NCBI GenBank assembly: GCA_001599595.1
Contig: BCHH01000004.1
Coordinates: forward strand, 255,905 to 319,904
DNA length: 64,000 nt
Source: Beverwykella pulmonaria
Lineage: Eukaryota; Ascomycota; Dothideomycetes; Pleosporales; Melanommataceae
Reading direction: 5' to 3'
The first letter of the stretch is position 1. Each line of letters opens with the position of its first letter. Shown here piece after piece: positions 56,234 through 64,000 of the stretch. The translations under genes were made by a program, and so were the position numbers. Under the pieces are notes generated by a model. That model saw only the letters and a list, made by a program, of their open reading frames with translations, did no database searches and was not told the DNA's origin.

Positions 56234-57338
56234 TCATGCCGGAATTTTGACCACCTTTCGTCCCGTGACCTCATACCGTTGCAGTTCCTGTATAATCTTG
56301 GGCGCGTCGGTGAACTCGTAGACCTCAATCTTAGGTGTGATTTTTCCCTGAAGCGCGAGCTGGAGGAGCTCGTCCATCTGCTCGGTCGTGCCAGTCGACG
56401 AGCCTTTGATAACGAGACCTGTTTCTGTCAGTACACAAATGCATCGAAAGGGAGAAGATGGAGCGCATACCCCTATTCGCAATATGTATTGGGCTCATGG
56501 GGAACATGAAGTCGTCCGGCGGCAGACCCACACACACAAACACGCCGTTATTACGGACAAGACTCGGGGCCTGCTGGTATGCCCTCTCGCTGCCAGCCAC
56601 GCAGATGACGCCGTGCGCACCTTCCCCGTTGGTGAGAGCCTTGACAGCACTCACCGCGTCCTCGTTCGCGTAGTCGATAAAAGCCACGGCGCCCATCTCT
56701 TTGCAAAGCTTCCGCTTGTCCTCGCCGCTATCAATGGCAATGACCTTGTATCCCGTGTGAGCGGCAATCTGCACGCCAATGTGTCCCAGTCCTCCACCCG
56801 CGCCCACAATGGCGATGAACTCGCCCGGCTGCACCTCGGGGGCCACCTTAGACACGGCGCCTGCAAGACTCAGGCCGGCGCAGAGCAGCGGGGCGGCCAC
56901 CTCGGAGGGCACGCCGTCGGGGATGAGGGTGACGTAGGAGGCGTGGGCGACAACGTACTGCTGGAGGGTGCCATTGACGCTGCGGCCCGTGTTGAGCTGG
57001 TTGGGGCAGTTGTTTACCTTGCCCTGCTTGCACGCTGCACACCTGCCGCATGCGCTCCAGAGCCACTTGATGCCGACGCGTTTGTCGAGCAGGTCTGATG
57101 ATGCGCCCGGGCCGAGCTTCACAACAATGCCGACGCCCTCGTGACCGGGAATGTCCTCGTACTTGCCCATTCCCTCGACGTTTCGACAGTCCGAGTGGCA
57201 GATGCCCGAGCACTCGACCTTGACGAGCACCTCGCCCTGCGCCGGCTGCTGGATCGGGACGCCGTCGCGGATGACGAGTTTGCCGTCTGCGCCCGGATTC
57301 TCGATCCAGGCTACCGTCTGCGATTGGGGTAGCGTCAT
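56234..57338 (-). CDS. Zinc-dependent alcohol dehydrogenase (Adh1-like)
   Basis: Two exons (57338-56471, 56418-56234) with a 52-bp intron give 350 residues. The catalytic-zinc Cys is in CSGICHSD and the His in GHEGVG; the structural-zinc cysteines are in ACGRCAACKQGKVNNC, and the NAD-binding glycines in GAGGGLGHIG. Length and motifs match tetrameric cytosolic fungal ADHs, which interconvert alcohols and aldehydes with NAD(H). It converges on the VAO-type gene 400 bp away (tail-to-tail), so shared use of aromatic aldehydes is possible but unproven. Confidence 0.94.
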
Positions 57339-57643
57339 TTTGAATTCCGTATAGAGAGTGTGTGAAGGCCTGAGGCTAAGGTGCGAGTGAAGGTATACGT
57401 CCCTCTCCGAAGACGGCCGATTTTGTCACGTGCTTATGCTACTGCCCCGCGCAGCCCCCACTTCCCGAGGCTTGCACTGCACCTTCTTCATCCCATCTCA
57501 TACCATCTCGCGCTTCTCCTTCGTCTTTCTTTATGCTCGAAATGTTCGGTTGGATATTCTCACGAATGTCCATATTAACATAGAGTCACACCTGAGCACC
57601 ATTGCAAACATAACATGTCAGGGCTTAAATTCTCAATAATACT

Positions 57644-58325
57644 CTAAATCCCAGTCAGCGTCACATATCCTACAATAGACACACCATCCTCGTCCACATG
57701 CCCTTCCGCAACGCAATCCCATTCCCACATAACATAACTCCCCCCCGGATATTGTTCGACCCGCTTCCACTTTCTACTCGCCATGTCGCTTCCTTGCCTC
57801 ACACCACCTGACCTGAGCCTCCAAACATCGTCTTGGCGTCTTCGCGCCCTTCACATCATTAGCCCACAATTCTTCGCCCGCATCTCCTGCCTCTGCTTCC
57901 TTCCTTCCTCCCTTTCCAGTTGCGTAACCTGCTCCACCATCCAAAGTCGCGTGCCAAGCAATCTGCCCCGCAAGCGCAGCGGCGGGCGTCTTTGCGCTAT
58001 GAATCTGCGCCGATAGCTCTTGTAAATGCTCAGATTGAGATCCTGACGGGCGAATGATTCCAGCACGGGTCAATTCTTCCTCTTCGGCAGCGAAGCGGGT
58101 ATCATAGTCCATTTCAGACTCAGGGTCAGAAAAGGACAGGAGTTGCGCCCAGCTGTAGTTGGCCTGGATCGGCGCATGATTCTGTGTTGTGGAATGGGTG
58201 GTGTCGCTGGATGATGACGGGGACGGTTGGTCAAAGGAAGAGTCGAGTTGTGCATCGTAGAGGCCGTTGAAGGAGGGGAGTAGCTCGGCCCAGGTAGTGT
58301 TGACGACGGGGGCGGTATGCTGCAT
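57644..58325 (-). CDS. Unknown 212-residue protein
   Basis: Two exons (58325-57813, 57769-57644) joined by a 43-bp GT-AG intron in phase. The N-terminal half repeats a motif with Trp-Ala-x-Leu-Leu (TTWAELLPSFN and YSWAQLLSFSD). The middle is Ala/Glu-rich, and the second exon reads WKRVEQYPGGSYVMWEWDC. The C-terminal exon would be missed if the frame were simply read to its first stop at 57774. No signal peptide, membrane helix or known domain. A well-formed gene without assignable function. Confidence 0.6.
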
Positions 58326-59338
58326 GTTGGAGATGATATTGATTTTGGAAACTTGGGAAATCTTAGGAAGTATTGGTATTGAATTCTTTTATCGAAGATG
58401 ATGTTTTACTCCGCTCTCAGCGCAAGATATTCAGCACTCTTATACTCCATCCCACACCGCCACTCTCGCGCCCGAAACGGAATGTCGGAGCATTCTACAG
58501 TGTCATAATTCATAAGAAGTGAGGGGAATCTGGCTTCTAGAAGAAATAGAGAATTTGGGATCGGCGGGGGATTGGAGGAGTAGATGAGCGACGAAGGACG
58601 CCCAGCGTGATTTCGGGGCCGAAGGTCACGTGTGTCGGCAGGAATCGTGCAAAGGCCGATGGTGACGTCATGCGTCGGAACAGTCACGTGGACGGTATGC
58701 CTTCCTAAATATTAGAGATTGCAATAAATTGCTTCTTGCAACCGCCGACGTTCCGGCCATGACCCAGATACATGAAGAGCATGAACTCACCGACTTCTGA
58801 CAATCCGATGGCGTCAAACTCTATATTCTAGCCGACAAATGCTTCTTTCCTCGGGCCAAAGTCGAGCGTGCTGACATGTTTCACAACATGGCAACAGAAG
58901 ATTACACGACGACGGGCATCCTCGAGTCTACCCAATCAATGTTAGAGATTTCCCTGGAAGTAGATACGCTTGTGGTGAGAGTAAATGCGGGTGTGCGAAG
59001 TGTTACTTGGTTTCGGTTCGCTAGTTGCTAGGTATTCGAGAGATTGTCAGAAGCGCGATAAGGTTGGGTACTAACCCCACGAATTTATGCTTGACCATCT
59101 GCGTAACTTAACAGCTCGGCGAAGGTTGCGTAAATCGCTAAGAAAGGAACGAGTCTGACATTTCTGATACTTGCATAGAAAGGCAACAGAGATCGGTGAA
59201 GTACAACACTTCCAACACTACGGGCAATTTCATAAATAGCTAAGAACATAGTCTATGATTTGTATCAAAGATTACTCCAATTTTCATTGAGCGTACCCCG
59301 TATATGGGTGCGTCGGGTTTCCGTTCCTAGGTTGCCTT
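58326..59338. other. Interval with a coding-like relic
   Basis: The plus frame about 58774-59030 reads DGVKLYILADKCFFPRAKV after an in-frame TGA, reminiscent of the segment that follows a BTB domain in fungal proteins (VYxLADKY). It is too degraded to call. A minus-strand frame at 58406-58687 has no domain. Confidence 0.35.
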
Positions 59339-60290
59339 TCAGAACCATGCGTCAAACCACCTTACTGCCTGAACAAACGACGATTCCTTTGCATATTTCT
59401 GCCTAGGAATGTTGAGATCCACACGGACAGCAAAACCATGCGGGGCACCGGAATACAATATTGTCTCGTATGTTGCATTTTTGGCTGTTAGGATATCTTC
59501 AGCTTTGCGACGAAGCGTAGAGTTGAAGCCCCCATCCAGTTCTGCATAGATTGTAAGTAATTGGAGGAAGATGGATACTCAATAGTTGGCTTACCTCCAG
59601 CCGCGATGCTGATCGGACCCGCGATATTCTGAATTTCTGTTGCCTCCAAGCTACTAGGGTGAGCAATGAAACCCACATCGATCCCCTTGCCTTGTGCCAG
59701 AAACCGAGGAACGTATTTCCCGCCGAAGCAATAGCCCACACCTCCAATTTTCTGTACACCGAGCTCGCTGCGCATGTAAGTGATAGTCAAAGCAATTATT
59801 GAATCAATTTCGGCGATTGGATGTCTTGTTCGCCACTCAGTCAAATTCAGTGTGCCCTCTGATGAGCTAACGGGAACGGCATCGCCCTTGAAGAGGTCGG
59901 GAAAGATGACCAAATATCCAGCGCGAGCAAGCGAGTCTGCAAGGCTGGCCAAAGTTTAGCTGGACTGACACTGGGGGTATCCGAAGTGACTGGCTTACAG
60001 CTTGTTTTGCAAAAGAGGTACGCCGTAGATGTCGGAGACGAAGAGGACTGCATTGCTGGTGTTGGTGCTTTTATCACCAGGATACGAGTGGTATGTTTGT
60101 ACTATAGCATGTCGGCGCCAATCTGGGCGTCTAGTAATGGAATTTACTCACTTCCGCTAATATTCTTGAACTCTCCAACTGGTGTCCCGTCATTGCTTAC
60201 TGCAGGACATGAAGATACAGGCTTCTTTGCCAAAACCGCAGCAACTCCCACCAACGTAACCGCCACCAACCGCTTCAAAGTAACGGCCAT
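59339..60290 (-). CDS. Dienelactone hydrolase family protein, secreted type
   Basis: Four exons (60290-60152, 60101-59999, 59944-59595, 59541-59339) with 50-, 54- and 53-bp introns encode 264 residues. The N-terminus MAVTLKRLVAVTLVGVAAVLA looks like a signal peptide or anchor. The alpha/beta-hydrolase core has SDIYGVPLLQNK, the nucleophile elbow GYCFGGKY (Cys), GELDGGF in the Asp region and SGAPHGFAVR with the catalytic His, a complete Cys-Asp-His triad. Family enzymes hydrolyse dienelactones or related esters in aromatic degradation, but many fungal members have unknown substrates. It lies 3 kb from the VAO/ADH pair. Confidence 0.92.
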
Positions 60291-61440
60291 ATTGCAAAAA
60301 AAGAGGTCAAATTCTGCTACTCAATGATTGTTGGTGAAGGAAAAATGACAGACATTCAGCCATCGCGGCAATTTGCACGATTTATTAGTTAAAGGATTAC
60401 GCACGCCCAGCACGCCCAGCACGCTTATCATTTTCATATTGACTACATTGGGGATAGCATGTAGATGCGCTAATCACGACATTCTTGGCAGCTACGAGTC
60501 AAGATTACAGTAGTTCGCCATCACACTCAATTACCGGTATACATAAACATCGACGCTTGTGCGTTTAATATTTTTGGCAGTAGCTTTTCATCTTGAATGG
60601 ATGTCTCTCCTAATCACGGCGACAGTTACTTTACGAGACAAAGCTAGCTCTAGTCGAATTTGATAGGGCTTGGATATTACCCGCTTTCCAAGGTTCTCGG
60701 AATCGGCCCTTTCAGGTTAACACCTATAGTCGGCATTCTACTAAGTCTTTCTACCCGAAGCGAACAAAGAAGGCAAAGCATAAGTCTCAACAAACAGAGA
60801 TCAATGAAAGACCGCTGAATACATCAAAGGTGAGCAGAACCCCATGTGAGTAAATTTCAAGTTGCGTATGTTCTCCAAAATATAAATGGAATCGATGGTT
60901 AAGTATACGAAGGAGCTAGTACCCTGTGTGGAACAATAATAGGCACTTCCAGCTAGTGGTTAACATTGTTAAGGCAGCACTACACAATCCAACGATATTT
61001 GCCAGGGAAGGCTTTTCTAGTTTTGGAAATATCACCAGGTAGTTCTCAGTAACCACTGGCTCATCCGTACTTCGGTATGCTGTTGGTCGAGAGATGCAGG
61101 CACGCGGCTGACAAAAAAACGCGCACACCTAAAACTCTCTAAGGAACATACATGTCCTCTATAACGGCAAGCAGAAATTAATTGATAAAACTCTAACACT
61201 ACTAAAGAGAAGGTTCGTCTCTATAATACACCTTGGTTTTGAATTATAATACCTTGTTGTCATGTTGTTATAAGGAAGTTAAAAAGGTTGGTTTTTGGTG
61301 TTGGCCTTCGTCTCGTTGGTTTGGTGTGCGCTTTTTTTTGTCAGCCGCGTGGCAGGGTAACGTGTCAAGGCGTTAAAGCGTCAAGCCATCACTCAGCCTG
61401 AGGAAGCAGTAAACCAATCATCTTCTCCTGATCTCTGCCC
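60291..61440. other. Gene-free interval
   Basis: No supported gene. Near 60405-60425 there are three tandem GCACGCCCA units. The rest is non-coding in appearance. Confidence 0.5.
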
Positions 61441-62400
61441 GTCTCAAAACTTATTTTCTTCGCGTTGAACCTTCACGTTGATATCGACCTTGGCGCTCCC
61501 GAACGGCGACTCTCCTTTTTAACGACCTTTCAAGCCGTCGCATATATCAAATTACCCTTCAGCACATGGGTGTCAACACCACTACCGAGCAGCCCGACCA
61601 GGTTGGAATGTTGTTTCACACCATCATTACCTCTCCAAAACTGGGCGAACACAGAAACTCTCAAGTGCAAAATTTGCGGTGGCGATGAACCAGATGCCTT
61701 TGAAGACTGGAGCATCTGAGGCTCTACTCGAGGTCAATAATAGCCTTGAAGTACCAGCACCTGCCCAGTTGTTATTTACGAAAGACAACGATGCTTGCAA
61801 CTTGGACTTGCAACTTGCTCTGCTCATGCGCCAGATGCTCAAGCTTAGATTCTCAATATCAACCATACAGATAGCATCGCTTACTGTGAGGATTTCGAGC
61901 AGACAGTTGATGGCGTATATTCGGTGAGCGAAGATGAACTTATACGTTGGATTGGTTCCACTAATTCATCACGGCAAGAAGTTCCTCTCCGACCGGAAAC
62001 ATCTGCCGACGCTGGCGCGTTTAACACATTGTGGCCTCGTGCAACGATTCCAGCATCTTTATACCCAGTCTCATCATACCATATATTTTTGAACGAGTGT
62101 CTTGACGCTTGAAAAAATTCCCGGAGTCCGGCAATTGCTATCTTTACGCCGACTAGTAGTAGATAATTTGGTGGTATCTGAGCAGTCAGAGAACAACCTG
62201 TGGCGCTATCTGTCAGGTGCTTCTCTCATGCAAGAGTTTTGTCTAATAGCAAATTACCATTTCTCTCATATTGTGGCCTTGATTCTGTCAGCAATCCGGG
62301 AACTTCAGTCATTAACCTTGGATTCTGATAGCGATCATAGTGTGGTCTCCACTCGATGAACACGCCTGCATTGGACCAATGTACTATCCTATGCTGTTCG
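61441..62400 (+). pseudogene. Degenerate coding region, possibly F-box/LRR-like
   Basis: Coding-like segments alternate between frames: NSLEVPAPAQLLFTKDND (about 61740), DFEQTVDGVYSVSEDELIRW (about 61900) and LSLRRLVVDNLVV followed by LWRYLSGASLMQEF (about 62130-62240), the last with the Leu spacing of leucine-rich repeats. No consistent set of introns joins them and stops intervene, so it is probably a decayed gene. Confidence 0.35.
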
Positions 62401-62672
62401 ACTCCTTACTGGACCACAAGTACTTATTAGAGCATGTTGAGATTACTAGTGTTCTCGATACTTTTGCGTTCAAAGATTTCGTACTGCTTCTATATGTATA
62501 GGGTCAAGCATTAGAGTATGATGAGCCAACATCACCGCAACTTGAAGGGTCTCGCACACTTTGTTACCAAATTTGGAGCTGTTTCCCCTTATGTCATGGA
62601 ACTTGTCGTATTTTATGGGCGCTTTTGTGAACATGTAAATATTGATGCTGGAAGATACGTTTCTTGGAGAGA

Positions 62673-63119
62673 TTAAAACAAAGTCGCTTTGGCAGATGTA
62701 AAATTGTATAGGCGCTGGAGAAACATGCGCAGTATTGTCGAACACAATCGCCGTGCTTGATTGGAAATATCCTCGATGGAAGACCTAAAGTATTTGATTT
62801 GATTCTCCAGTCGATTAAATTCCTCATTAACTCGAAAGTATAGCACGTCCCGCTCTTCCGGGACTTTCTTCACAAGCAGGTAGAACAAATCTTGCTGTTT
62901 GCGAAGGCGCTCAATGACCCCGAGAATGAACGTCAATTGTAACTTGTCTCGGTCAAGGTTTCTCATAGTAAGGTGAAGTCGTCTCACATTAATCGTATTC
63001 ACTTTATTCTTCTTACCTTTCGATTGGTCGTGTACCTTTTCTCCTTCGAATCTCAAGAGGTTCATCATCCAATTCCGACCAGCGTTCGGCTTGCTTTGAC
63101 GCACAGTTACGTTTGCCAT
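62673..63119 (-). CDS. Unknown alpha-helical protein, possibly a CorA-like fragment
   Basis: 148 codons from MANVTVRQSKPN. The C-terminal 100 residues are strongly helical and charged (LQLTFILGVIERLRKQQDLF, LVKKVPEERDVLYFRVNEEF, RLENQIKYFRSSIEDISNQA). This resembles the long helix before the membrane segments of fungal CorA-like transporters, but no GMN motif or membrane helix follows before the stop at 62673. It may be a truncated gene or an independent helical protein. Confidence 0.4.
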   Translation of the reverse strand: MANVTVRQSKPNAGRNWMMNLLRFEGEKVHDQSKGKKNKVNTINVRRLHLTMRNLDRDKLQLTFILGVIERLRKQQDLFYLLVKKVPEERDVLYFRVNEEFNRLENQIKYFRSSIEDISNQARRLCSTILRMFLQRLYNFTSAKATLF

Positions 63120-64000
63120 GTTGGGGAGGGCCTCGCCATGGAATCTTAAATTCATACCTTAGGTTTTGCGCGTGCAAACATCATTCTACTCCATCATATG
63201 GAGAAATCGCCGCCCTCTGAGGATTCGCAGAAACTGTACTTCTTTTGCAAGAATGGGAAGAAATGTTCTTGACAAGAAGTTACCGTGGGAAAGGCACTGC
63301 AAGGAAAAATGCCTTTTCAACGACATGACAATAAGGCATTTCAAAGAATATGATTATTACAAGCTATTCTGTGGGTCAACCCCCGCCGTCATTAGTCTCA
63401 ATAGTACGAGTTGTGCTGCGAGGCTGCGTGAAACGGGATGGCAGCCTAAAGCGAAGAGCATTTAAGAGAGCTTCAGCAAGGATGATCTGCTAGAAATAAC
63501 GGAGGAAGAGAAGTAAGTTCACCTATCCATACTCTGGAAGTAGGTGCTCATTTTGTATGTGCAGTATCAGGAAGAAGGGTCGACGTAAAAGAACAATTAC
63601 CATGCCGAGAGATTTTTACTCCTGTATTGAATTTTTCCCGCATGCAACAAGCTATTGCAATGAACCGTAGACAGCAAGACGTCCACTGGGAAATGTTTTG
63701 TTCTATACTTGGTTAGGCCGCCAAGCTTCTCAGGGTGTCGATCTCAACCATCAACTATCGGCAACCTCATCAAGCAATCAATTCGGCTCCGGATTGTACA
63801 ATTCTGAGATCTCGCCCACCATCACATCCACCATCCCATAATTCTCTGTCTTTGCTTGTTAGTAGATAGTTATCGCTCTTTGCGCTCGGGCGAACAGCTG
63901 GCTCACGATTGACGCACTGAGTGAGATTCAGGATCAGGTATCGACGCTCAAGAACCTGGTCAAGATAGCTGAATCTCCCTTGGTGATGTTTGACACTCAC
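63120..64000. other. Window end, only ambiguous frames
   Basis: A plus frame at 63166-63465 and a minus frame open to the edge (64000-63770, ending RDLRIVQSGAELIA) lack recognisable domains. The latter may be the tail of a gene beyond the window. Confidence 0.3.

Noticed and set aside
1..64000. tRNA, rRNA or CRISPR arrays
   Set aside because: No T-loop GTTCGAxTCC consensus in a cloverleaf context, no rRNA core segments, and the tandem repeats seen have no CRISPR-like repeat/spacer structure.

Overview
This is nuclear DNA from a filamentous ascomycete (Pezizomycotina). The evidence is many short spliceosomal introns (about 43-92 bp, mostly GT-AG with CTAAC/CTGAC-like branch sites), fungal gene families (CYP, Bna2-type dioxygenase, DUF7730-like, VAO-type oxidase, dienelactone hydrolase, secreted cysteine-rich proteins) and transposon relics whose stop codons look like repeat-induced point mutation (CpA to TpA). 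I cannot fix the class; Dothideomycetes or Leotiomycetes would both fit. Exon coordinates are my own reading from splice sites and codon phase, and for each spliced gene called with high confidence the joined length is an exact multiple of three.

Layout. 1-5000: an edge-truncated gene, a 178-bp tandem duplication, a 25-bp minisatellite, a cytochrome P450 and a RING plus ankyrin gene. 5000-7500: gene-poor, with an old solo LTR. 7500-15200: a compact housekeeping block (secreted glycerophosphodiesterase, DUF7730-like protein, GTPBP1-type GTPase, indoleamine 2,3-dioxygenase). 15999-21438: a complete Ty1/copia element with 131-bp LTRs, a CAACA target duplication and ORFs full of stops. Just beyond it lies a decayed astacin-like metalloprotease gene. 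23900-36900: RNA-ligase-like protein, MFAP1 splicing factor, a short-chain reductase and a large polytopic membrane protein, separated by gene-poor stretches. 37200-43200: a berberine-bridge-type pseudogene, an intact DWF1/DHCR24-like flavoprotein, a truncated dioxygenase, a secreted KR-containing protein and a hAT transposase relic. 43300-53800: repeat-rich, with long inverted repeats, an orphan Argonaute N-terminal fragment, a half-size fucose-lectin-like gene, a second solo LTR and a 127-residue cysteine-rich secreted protein. 53800-60300: a gene block with a vanillyl-alcohol-oxidase-type flavoenzyme converging on a zinc alcohol dehydrogenase, a small unknown protein and a secreted-type dienelactone hydrolase. 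60300-64000: relic coding pieces.

The genes do not form one obvious pathway. Intact metabolic genes sit in compact blocks. Between them are AT-rich, transposon-scarred stretches where pseudogenes, truncated genes and small secreted proteins collect, which resembles the two-compartment organisation of many plant-associated fungi. The VAO/ADH pair and the dienelactone hydrolase could all act on aromatic compounds, but that link is inference. No single undescribed system stands out. The strongest leads are the dead but recently inserted copia copy beside a mutated protease gene, the small secreted proteins, and the orphan Argonaute fragment.
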